The notes under the pieces: generated by a model
What the model saw: only the letters and a program-made list of their open reading frames with translations
The model's database searches: none
What the model was told of the DNA's origin: nothing
Made by a program: the position numbers and the translations under genes
From: Prevotella sp. UBA7782
GTDB lineage: Bacteria > Bacteroidota > Bacteroidia > Bacteroidales > Bacteroidaceae
DNA: 7,458 bases
Assembly (NCBI GenBank): GCA_002480935.1
Contig: DLDC01000054.1
Coordinates: forward strand, 2,006-9,463
Direction: 5' to 3'
Shown: positions 1 to 5,760 of the stretch, in pieces
How the letters are laid out: every line of letters begins with the position of its first letter
Position numbering within the stretch: position 1 is the stretch's first letter

Positions 1-450
1 GAGCTCAACCTCATCAATCCGGAGCACAAACATCGTGCCCACCTCACCCGCAACGTGAGCCGTAAGTTTGAGAGCGACTTCCTGAGCGTGGCCATTCCGC
101 AGAACAACAGTGTAATGCTGGGCTCACTGAGCGGCAACAAGCTGGGCATCTGGGTGGCTCACGGAGAGGGACGATTCTACCTGCCTGAACCGGAAGACCA
201 TTACAACGTAGTGGCAAAATACAACTATGCCGAATATCCGGGCAACCCCAACGGATCTGACTATAATGTTGCTGGCATCTGCTCAGCCGACGGCCGTCAC
301 CTGGCTATGATGCCTCATCCTGAGCGCGCCATATTCCCTTGGCAGCAGGCATGGTATCCTCTCAACCACAAGGGCGAGGAGGTAACACCATGGATAGAGG
401 CATTTGTGAACGCACGTAAGTGGGTGGAGCAGAAGCTCAACAAGCAATAA
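1..450 (+). CDS. purL: Phosphoribosylformylglycinamidine synthase, C-terminal part (left end cut by window)
   Basis: The frame is open from base 1 and gives 149 residues before the stop, so this is only the end of a protein that is about 1,200-1,300 residues in the large single-chain PurL type. The visible part belongs to the class I glutamine amidotransferase domain, which releases ammonia from glutamine for the conversion of FGAR to FGAM in cytoplasmic purine synthesis. Seen directly: 'LTRNVSRKFESDF' (like the 'FVRN.S..FEARF' segment of E. coli PurL), 'VAHGEGRF', and 'MMPHPERAIFP', which carries the His and Glu of the catalytic triad at about visible residues 106 and 108. The nucleophilic Cys lies upstream of the window. 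A GTG at base 55 is an internal Val codon, not a start. Family assignment is firm. Confidence 0.95.
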   Translation, partial: ELNLINPEHKHRAHLTRNVSRKFESDFLSVAIPQNNSVMLGSLSGNKLGIWVAHGEGRFYLPEPEDHYNVVAKYNYAEYPGNPNGSDYNVAGICSADGRHLAMMPHPERAIFPWQQAWYPLNHKGEEVTPWIEAFVNARKWVEQKLNKQ

Positions 451-466
451 CAACAACTAACAGCAA

Positions 467-517
467 GGCTTCAGGTGGCGGCATACCTCATGCCACGGCC
501 TGGAGCCTGCCTTTATT
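467..517 (+). terminator. Hairpin after purL, possible weak terminator or attenuator
   Basis: GGCTTCAGG (467-475) pairs with CCTGGAGCC (499-507) with one T-G wobble. Inside it, GGCAT (480-484) pairs with ATGCC (490-494) around a 5-base loop. An alternative inner pairing is GTGGC (475-479) with GCCAC (492-496). The following bases, TGCCTTTATTATAA, are T-rich but lack a clean T run, so termination may be partial. The hairpin ends only about 17 bases before the next start codon. Confidence 0.55.
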
Positions 518-524
518 ATAAGAG

Positions 525-1073
525 ATGAACTTTTACTGGGAGAGCTTTAAAACCTTTTTCAAGATAGGAGCCTTCACCTTGGGTGGCGGTTATGCCATGA
601 TACCCATCATTGAGAGCGAGATAGTGGAAAAGCGCAAATGGATTAACAAGAACGAGTTTCTCGACCTCATAGCCATTGCGCAGAGCTGTCCGGGGGTGTT
701 TGCGGTAAACATCAGCGTGTTCATAGGCTATAAGCTGCGCCGCCTGAAGGGTGCGCTGTGCATGGCCGCGGGTGCCTCACTGCCCTCGTTCCTCATCATC
801 CTGCTCATAGCCATCTTCTTCCACCGCTTCATGGACGTGCCTTGGGTAGCCGCCATGTTCAGAGGCATACGTCCCGCAGTGGTAGCTCTCATTGCTGTAC
901 CCACATTCACGCTGGCCAAAAGTGCTAAGGTGAACATCTACAATTGCTGGATACCCATCGTAAGCGCACTGCTCATCAAGTTTATGGGGGTCAATCCTAT
1001 TTACATTATCCTGGCGGCCGGATTGTTAGGCTACCTGTATGGCAAATACATAAGACCCACACAAATAAAGTAA
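525..1073 (+). CDS. Chromate transporter family protein, short type, first subunit
   Basis: This 182-residue membrane protein has a single CHR (chromate transport) domain, the size of short-chain ChrA proteins that work in pairs; long ChrA proteins fuse two such domains in about 400 residues. Visible family motifs are 'GGGYAM' (residues 20-25), 'AQSCPG' (52-57), 'GASLPSF' (83-89) and 'FRGIRPAVV' (112-120), set among hydrophobic helices. Known members export chromate, probably with proton exchange, at the inner membrane; the natural substrate in gut or oral anaerobes is unknown. The ATG at 525 gives the full N-terminal amphipathic stretch 'MNFYWESFKTFFKIGAF'; no Shine-Dalgarno is evident, as usual in Bacteroidota. 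The stop lies 3 bp before the second subunit. Family is firm, substrate is not. Confidence 0.9.
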   Translation: MNFYWESFKTFFKIGAFTLGGGYAMIPIIESEIVEKRKWINKNEFLDLIAIAQSCPGVFAVNISVFIGYKLRRLKGALCMAAGASLPSFLIILLIAIFFHRFMDVPWVAAMFRGIRPAVVALIAVPTFTLAKSAKVNIYNCWIPIVSALLIKFMGVNPIYIILAAGLLGYLYGKYIRPTQIK

Positions 1074-1076
1074 AGC

Positions 1077-1652
1077 ATGATATTCCTCAAACTGTTTTAT
1101 ACCTTCTTCCTTATCGGATTGTTCGGCTTCGGTGGCGGATATGGCATGCTCTCGCTCATACAGACCGAAACGGTGGTGCACCATCACTGGCTCTCGTCGG
1201 CCGAATTCACCAATATCGTGGCCATATCGCAGATGACCCCCGGCCCCATTGGCATCAACTCAGCCACCTATTGCGGCTATACGGCGGTGCACAACGCCCA
1301 ATATTCTGAGGCCATGTCGGTCTTGGGCAGCTTCACAGCTACGCTGGCGCTCGTCCTGCCGTCTATCATACTGATGGTGCTCATCAGCAAGCTCTTTCTG
1401 AAATACATGCGCACGCCGCTCGTTCAAGCCATCTTCACGGGGCTGCGGCCCGCCGTGGTAGGCTTGCTTGCTGCTGCCACGCTGCTGTTATGCGATGCTG
1501 AGAACTTCGGTTCGATAGCTGTCAATCCCTGGCAGTTCATCATCAGCATCATGCTCTTTGCCGCATCATTCATCGGAACGATGTGGCTGAAGATTAATCC
1601 CATCAAGATGATATGCTACGCCGCTTTGGCCGGGCTCGTATTATTATATTAG
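1077..1652 (+). CDS. Chromate transporter family protein, short type, second subunit
   Basis: A 191-residue membrane protein that is paralogous to the preceding gene: the same motifs recur at nearly the same places, 'FGGGYGM' (residues 18-24), 'SQMTPGP' (51-57), 'LVLPS' (92-96) and 'TGLRPAVVG' (121-129). Only 3 bp separate it from the first subunit, which strongly suggests co-translation and a heteromeric transporter. In known short-chain ChrA pairs both genes are needed and the two subunits are thought to insert with opposite topology; that this applies here is inference. The chain ends right after its last hydrophobic helix ('LAGLVLLY'). A longer reading frame in another phase overlaps the junction but lacks membrane or family features. 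Confidence 0.9.
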   Translation: MIFLKLFYTFFLIGLFGFGGGYGMLSLIQTETVVHHHWLSSAEFTNIVAISQMTPGPIGINSATYCGYTAVHNAQYSEAMSVLGSFTATLALVLPSIILMVLISKLFLKYMRTPLVQAIFTGLRPAVVGLLAAATLLLCDAENFGSIAVNPWQFIISIMLFAASFIGTMWLKINPIKMICYAALAGLVLLY

Positions 1653-1692
1653 GTGAACATCAACAACCTTGTTAACATTATAAAAGAACAAT

Positions 1693-2724
1693 ATGATAAA
1701 AAGACTGATTTCAACTTTCTTCCTAGGACTCATCGCCTTCATGGCAATGGCCCAAAGTCAGACAGCCAACACATTACGCTACTTTCTGAAGAACGGAAAG
1801 ACCTATGACATTAGGATGAGTGAGCTCTCACAACTCAAAAACATAGCCAACGTAAGCATTAAGAACATGTTCAAGGACACGAGCAAGCCCTCCAAGGACT
1901 TTCTCAATGCCGACATCGACAGTGTGGTGCTGGTTTACGTAGACTATCCTGACACCATACCGTCCGGGAACATCAACAAAAACACCAACCCCAAAGCCCT
2001 CTTGCTGGAGTATCCTAAGCTCAGAGAAGGCTCTGACCAGCTGCTCGTGATACATTCTACCCAAGAACTGGGCATCACATACAGTCTGGAATGGGACTGC
2101 ACAAAGAAGTCGCAGCGATGGACATGCTTTGAGATGCACAACGGACTGCCTGACAACAATGTGGGCCGGTCGGGAAGTTTCAGGGAAGATCCCGACATAC
2201 CGTCAAAGTACAGAACCACCCTCAGCCAGTATTCGGGCAGCGGCTTCTCTCGTGGTCACATGTGTGCATCCAGCGATCGGCAGACCACAACTGAACAAAA
2301 CTCGCAGACCTTCTATCTGAGCAATATGCACCCACAATATCAGAACCATAACGGCAACCTCTGGCAGGCACTTGAAACTCAGGTGCAAAGCTGGGACAAA
2401 ACGAACTTCCGCGACACACTCTATGTGGTGAAGGGCGGCACGATAGACAAGAGCGACCAGATACTGACCACAACTTCTTCCGGGTTGCTCGTACCCAAAT
2501 ACTTCTTCATGGCCATCTTATGCGTGAAGAACGGAGCCTACAAGGCCGTTGGATTTTGGACGGAGCACACCAACACCGCCATCAAGAAGGCCAAGCCTAA
2601 GGACTATGCCATCAGCATAGACGAGCTGGAACAGAAAACGGGCATCGACTTCTTCTGCAATCTGCCTGACGACATAGAGAATGCCGTTGAGAAGAGTTAT
2701 ACACCTGTCGACTGGGGATGGTAA
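1693..2724 (+). CDS. Secreted DNA/RNA non-specific endonuclease (NUC family, Serratia nuclease type)
   Basis: The product has 343 residues. Residues 1-21 ('MIKRLISTFFLGLIAFMAMAQ') form a signal peptide without a lipobox, so the enzyme is expected in the periplasm or outside. Residues about 25-105 form an uncharacterised N-terminal region with a 'FLKNGKTYDI...DIDSVVL' pattern common in Bacteroidota secreted proteins. The catalytic domain spans about 115-330. 'SRGHMCASSDR' (186-196) contains the general-base His189, with Ser instead of the Asp of the classic DRGH motif. 'NMHPQYQNHNGNLWQALE' (211-228) aligns without gaps to the Serratia nuclease segment, making Asn220 the magnesium ligand and Glu228 the second active-site residue. 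Likely roles are scavenging of nucleic acid or degradation of extracellular DNA. It starts 40 bp after the chromate-transporter pair and overlaps the next gene. Confidence 0.9.
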   Translation: MIKRLISTFFLGLIAFMAMAQSQTANTLRYFLKNGKTYDIRMSELSQLKNIANVSIKNMFKDTSKPSKDFLNADIDSVVLVYVDYPDTIPSGNINKNTNPKALLLEYPKLREGSDQLLVIHSTQELGITYSLEWDCTKKSQRWTCFEMHNGLPDNNVGRSGSFREDPDIPSKYRTTLSQYSGSGFSRGHMCASSDRQTTTEQNSQTFYLSNMHPQYQNHNGNLWQALETQVQSWDKTNFRDTLYVVKGGTIDKSDQILTTTSSGLLVPKYFFMAILCVKNGAYKAVGFWTEHTNTAIKKAKPKDYAISIDELEQKTGIDFFCNLPDDIENAVEKSYTPVDWGW

Positions 2725-3605
2725 TGAGGCAGCTCAGCAATAAAGCAAAGGGTATTTTAGAAGCAGTGGTATCATCGGCCTCATTTGGCCTGATACCACT
2801 CTTTTCTGTGCCTTTGCTGGCCTTAGGCATGACCTCTGCCAACGTGCTCATCTATCGTTACATGTTCGGCTCACTGCTCATGATGGGGCTGCTGGCCCTG
2901 CGCCACACCTCACTCAGGCTGCGCTGGGGCGACTTTCTGCGTCTCTCGTTCCTGTCATTGCTTTATGTCATCTCCTCACTCTGCCTCTATGCCGGCTATC
3001 GCTATATGCCCAGCGGCATAGCTACCACACTGCTGTTCTCCTATCCGGTATGGACGGCACTCATCATGATCATCTTCTTGCATCAGAAAATCACGATACC
3101 CACAGCTCTGGCCATCATCCTGGCCGTGTGTGGTGTCTATTTTCTGTCAGGCGCGTCAAGCACACAAGGCACCGTGTCGGTCAAAGGCCTCATCTTGGAA
3201 CTTATGTCCGGCCTCATGTATGCCATATATATGGTGGTGTTCCCACGCATGCGCATACGCAACATACCTTCGCTGAAGGTCAACTTCTACGTTTTTCTCA
3301 TCGCCATGGTCATGCTCATGGCGTGGTCGGTTTTCAACGACGGGCGCATACAGCCCATTCCCTCGCTCCGGGCTTGCCTGAGCCTGTTTCTCCTGGGGCT
3401 GCTCCCCACTATGCTCAGCAACGTGTGCCTCATCATGTCGCTCAAGCTTCTGAGCAGCGAGATGGTAGCAACATTAGGGGCATTCGAACCGCTCACGGCC
3501 ATGATAGTAGGCATTGCCGTCTTTCACGAGCCGCTCACCCTGGCCGTTATACTGGGGTTCCTGCTCATCACATCATCCGTCATCATTCTTGTCAAGAAGG
3601 GTTAG
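2718..3605 (+). CDS. EamA/DMT family inner-membrane transporter
   Basis: A 295-residue protein with about ten hydrophobic helices in two homologous halves (EamA repeats at roughly residues 11-144 and 155-292). The second half carries the family's typical 'LGAFEPLTAMIVGIAVFHEPLT' pattern (begins about residue 233). Members of the drug/metabolite transporter superfamily export amino acids, metabolites or drugs; the substrate cannot be told from the sequence. The start is uncertain: ATG at 2718 overlaps the nuclease by 7 bases, while ATG at 2724 forms a TAATG stop-start overlap and gives 'MRQLSNKAKGI', which looks more like homologous N-termini. Both imply translational coupling to the nuclease gene. 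No terminator with a T run follows. Confidence 0.88.
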   Translation: MVMRQLSNKAKGILEAVVSSASFGLIPLFSVPLLALGMTSANVLIYRYMFGSLLMMGLLALRHTSLRLRWGDFLRLSFLSLLYVISSLCLYAGYRYMPSGIATTLLFSYPVWTALIMIIFLHQKITIPTALAIILAVCGVYFLSGASSTQGTVSVKGLILELMSGLMYAIYMVVFPRMRIRNIPSLKVNFYVFLIAMVMLMAWSVFNDGRIQPIPSLRACLSLFLLGLLPTMLSNVCLIMSLKLLSSEMVATLGAFEPLTAMIVGIAVFHEPLTLAVILGFLLITSSVIILVKKG

Positions 3606-3621
3606 GCAACCTTCCCCACCC

Positions 3622-3656
3622 TCTGCGCATTGTGTGAACGTCATTTTGCGCGCAGA
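3622..3656. repeat. Inverted repeat in the amylase upstream region
   Basis: TCTGCGC (3622-3628) is perfectly complementary to GCGCAGA (3650-3656) across a 21-base spacer. The right arm overlaps the first copy of an 8-bp direct repeat, TTTGCGCG (3645-3652 and 3668-3675, 23 bp apart, about two helical turns). No T run follows, so it is unlikely to be an intrinsic terminator. It may contribute to protein binding upstream of the amylase promoter or be a weak transcript-end structure of the EamA gene. Confidence 0.4.
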
Positions 3657-3658
3657 AT

Positions 3659-3674
3659 GTGCAACCGTTTGCGC
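3659..3674. promoter_or_regulatory. Candidate LacI-family operator upstream of the amylase gene
   Basis: The core GCAACCGTTTGC (3661-3672) differs by one base per palindrome from GCAAACGTTTGC, the shape of many LacI/GalR-family operators with a central CG. The palindrome extends to 16 bp (GTGCAACCGTTTGCGC) with 6 of 8 base pairs symmetric. It is centred about 75 bp upstream of the predicted amylase transcription start. LacI-type regulators of starch or maltodextrin genes are known in several bacterial groups. That one binds here is inference; no regulator gene is in the window. Confidence 0.45.
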
Positions 3675-3703
3675 GTTAAAAATGCCTCTGTAACAGATTT
3701 TTC

Positions 3704-3736
3704 TTTAATAAGGAAAAAAAATAATGAGTAATTTTG
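3704..3736 (+). promoter_or_regulatory. Bacteroidota-type promoter for the amylase-galactanase unit
   Basis: TAATTTTG (3729-3736) matches the Bacteroidota -7 consensus TAnnTTTG exactly. The -33 consensus TTTG is only approximated by TTTA (3704-3707), 21 bp upstream, within an AT-rich stretch. Transcription would begin near 3742, giving a leader of about 20 bases before ATG 3764. That leader contains a small TAGG-AAAA-CCTA hairpin (3741-3752). A weaker alternative is TTTG at 3668-3671 with TAACAGAT at 3691, which would put the -33 box inside the operator. Confidence 0.6.
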
Positions 3737-3763
3737 GAGGTAGGAAAACCTAAATATGTAATT

Positions 3764-5755
3764 ATGAAACGACTTTTTTCAACATGTCTGTGGCTCTCTC
3801 TCGGAGTCTCAGCAATGGCACAAGGATGGCCAGCAAACTATAATGGCGTAATGCTCCAGGGCTTCTTCTGGGACTCTTTCGACGAATCTCAATGGACAAG
3901 ACTCACCAAGCAGGCCGATGACTTCAGCGGATATTTCGACTTGGTGTGGGTTCCGCAAAGCGGAAAATGCCTCAACAGCTCTTCTATGGGCTACGACCCT
4001 TATTATTATTTCAACCAAAACTCTTCTTTCGGTACAGCCGATGAGCTGAAGACAATGATCAGCACGTTCAAGCAGAAGAACATTCTCACCATCGCCGATG
4101 TTGTCATTAATCACCGCAACACAACAGGTTGGTTTACCTTTCCTGCTGAAACGTGGAACGGAACCACTTACCAGATGCTCCCTACCGACATCGTAGCCAA
4201 CGATGACAATGGCGCGACCAAGACCGAAGCCGACAAGGAGGGCGTCACGCTCAGCGCAAACAACGACGAAGGTGAAGGCTGGCCAGGCATGAGAGACCTC
4301 GACCACAAGAGCCAGAACGTGCAAAACATCATCAAGGCTTACGAAAACTTCCTCGTTAACGAGATGGGCTATACCGGCTTCCGCTACGATATGGTGAAGG
4401 GATTTAGCGGCTCACACGTGGGCGACTATAACGAGGCGGCCGGCGTGAACTACTCCGTAGGCGAATATTGGGACAACAACAGCAAGATCAAGAGCTGGAT
4501 AGACGCTACGGGCAAGCGCTCCCCAGCCTTCGACTTCCAATTCCATTACGCTGTGACAAATGCCATCAACACCTCCAACTGGGGCTCGCTCAGCTCGGCA
4601 TCGCCACTCATCAAGGAAAGCAATTACAAGCGCTACGCCGTTACATTCGTAGAAAATCACGACCTGGAGCAGCGTGAAGGTACATCGCCCGACCCTATAA
4701 AAAAAGACACACTAGCCGCCAACGCCTATCTGCTGGCCATGCCGGGCACACCTTGTGTGTTTCTTCCGCACTATCTGGCTTATCCTACCGAAATAAAAGC
4801 CATGATAGACGCACGCAAGGCTGCAGGCATAACCAACCAAAGCAACTTCGGTGACTTCCGCATCAACACCTCTTATTATGGCGTCATCACCACAGGCACC
4901 AAGGGTCAGCTTCTCGCCATCGTGGGCAACACGGCGCTCATGGGCGAACCCAGCAGCTCATACACAAAGATACTGAGTGGCTATCACTACGCTTATTACC
5001 TCTCTAAGTCTGCCGAAACAGCCTTCATCGACAAGCCGTCGGGCACCTACTCAAAAGCCTTCAGCACCACGCTCACTGCTGTGAGCAACAGCGCTGACGC
5101 CAAGATAGCCTATACCACAGACGGAACAGAACCTTCTGCCACCAACGGAACACAGGTGGCCAGCGGCACAACAGTCAGCATCAGCAGCGACTGCACGCTC
5201 AAGGCTGTGCTCATAGCAGGCGGAGCGGCAAAGGGCAGCGTCATCACACGCCATTATATGTTCTCACACTTCACGCCGAAGGACATCTACGTCTACGTGA
5301 ATGCCGACGATGCCGGCTCAGCATGGAGCAACTGGAAAGACGGTATTTATTATTGGACGTGGGGCGGCGACGGCACACACGCACCCAAGAGCGGCAAATG
5401 GCCGGGCGACAAGGTGGCTGCTACCGAGACAGCCGACAACAAGCAGTGGGCCGTACAGAGCTATACGCTCAGCAGCGAGGACGATGCCGTGAGCTTCGTG
5501 TTCAACATGGGCTCTAATGTCACACAGACCGAAAACAAGACGGGCGTAAACAAAACCACCTATCTGCTCATCAACAACACGACAGACGATAGCGGGCACA
5601 ACACCATCAGCACAGTGGCAACCGGCATAAAAGGCATCACCAATGTGGAGAAGCCTACAGACGACAAATGGTACACGCTCAACGGCCAGCGCATAGAGAG
5701 GCCCACACAGCGCGGCATATACATCCATAACGGTAAGAAATTGATTATTCATTGA
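3764..5755 (+). CDS. Secreted multidomain alpha-amylase, glycoside hydrolase family 13, with starch-binding module
   Basis: The protein has 663 residues and hydrolyses alpha-1,4 bonds of starch. Signal peptide: 1-20, ending 'SAMAQ', no lipobox. GH13 barrel and domain C: about 25-415, closest in style to plant-type amylases ('VMLQGFFWDS'). The four conserved regions are present: DVVINH (112-117), GFRYDMVKG (205-213, nucleophile Asp209), GEYW (233-236, acid/base Glu234) and FVENHD (295-300, Asp300). Residues about 420-500 resemble the chitobiase C-terminal domain ('IAYTTDGTEPSATNGT'). Residues about 505-605 resemble a CBM26 starch-binding module ('WPGDK', 'VSFVFNMGSN'). Residues 636-663 carry the Prevotella-type C-terminal motif ('WYTLNGQRIERP', 'GIYIHNGKKLII'), possibly linked to export or surface sorting. 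ATG 3764 was chosen because an upstream TTG start (3734) falls inside the promoter. The galactanase gene follows after 5 bp. Confidence 0.94.
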   Translation: MKRLFSTCLWLSLGVSAMAQGWPANYNGVMLQGFFWDSFDESQWTRLTKQADDFSGYFDLVWVPQSGKCLNSSSMGYDPYYYFNQNSSFGTADELKTMISTFKQKNILTIADVVINHRNTTGWFTFPAETWNGTTYQMLPTDIVANDDNGATKTEADKEGVTLSANNDEGEGWPGMRDLDHKSQNVQNIIKAYENFLVNEMGYTGFRYDMVKGFSGSHVGDYNEAAGVNYSVGEYWDNNSKIKSWIDATGKRSPAFDFQFHYAVTNAINTSNWGSLSSASPLIKESNYKRYAVTFVENHDLEQREGTSPDPIKKDTLAANAYLLAMPGTPCVFLPHYLAYPTEIKAMIDARKAAGITNQSNFGDFRINTSYYGVITTGTKGQLLAIVGNTALMGEPSSSYTKILSGYHYAYYLSKSAETAFIDKPSGTYSKAFSTTLTAVSNSADAKIAYTTDGTEPSATNGTQVASGTTVSISSDCTLKAVLIAGGAAKGSVITRHYMFSHFTPKDIYVYVNADDAGSAWSNWKDGIYYWTWGGDGTHAPKSGKWPGDKVAATETADNKQWAVQSYTLSSEDDAVSFVFNMGSNVTQTENKTGVNKTTYLLINNTTDDSGHNTISTVATGIKGITNVEKPTDDKWYTLNGQRIERPTQRGIYIHNGKKLIIH

Positions 5756-5760
5756 TAAAG

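Noticed and set aside
55..57. GTG as a start for a small gene at the left edge
   Set aside because: The frame is open to base 1 and the upstream residues also match PurL, so it is an internal Val codon.
944..1309. 121-codon frame spanning the junction of the two chromate-transporter genes
   Set aside because: Out-of-phase reading of two recognised genes; lacks any family similarity.
3050..3637. 195-codon + strand frame overlapping the EamA gene
   Set aside because: His/Arg-rich out-of-frame translation of a membrane protein gene whose own frame shows ten helices and family motifs.
3622..3656. Inverted repeat as an intrinsic terminator of the EamA gene
   Set aside because: The spacer is 21 bases and no T run follows the right arm; kept only as an inverted repeat.
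3736..3741. GGAGGT as a Shine-Dalgarno sequence for the amylase
   Set aside because: It lies 22 bases before ATG 3764 and overlaps the promoter, so it is probably upstream of the transcript. The nearer ATG (3756) is followed directly by TAA.
3734..3763. TTG-started N-terminal extension of the amylase
   Set aside because: It would begin inside the exact TAnnTTTG promoter element, ahead of the likely transcript start, and would bury the signal peptide behind ten extra residues.
3809..4324. 171-codon - strand frame opposite the amylase 5' half
   Set aside because: Antisense shadow of conserved GH13 coding sequence; no family features.
5318..5752. 144-codon - strand frame opposite the amylase 3' end
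   Set aside because: Entirely inside a well-supported gene; composition reflects antisense codons, with no domain or leader.
5752..5760. TTG-started extension of the galactanase overlapping the amylase stop
   Set aside because: ATG 5761 directly begins a standard signal peptide; the three extra residues add nothing.
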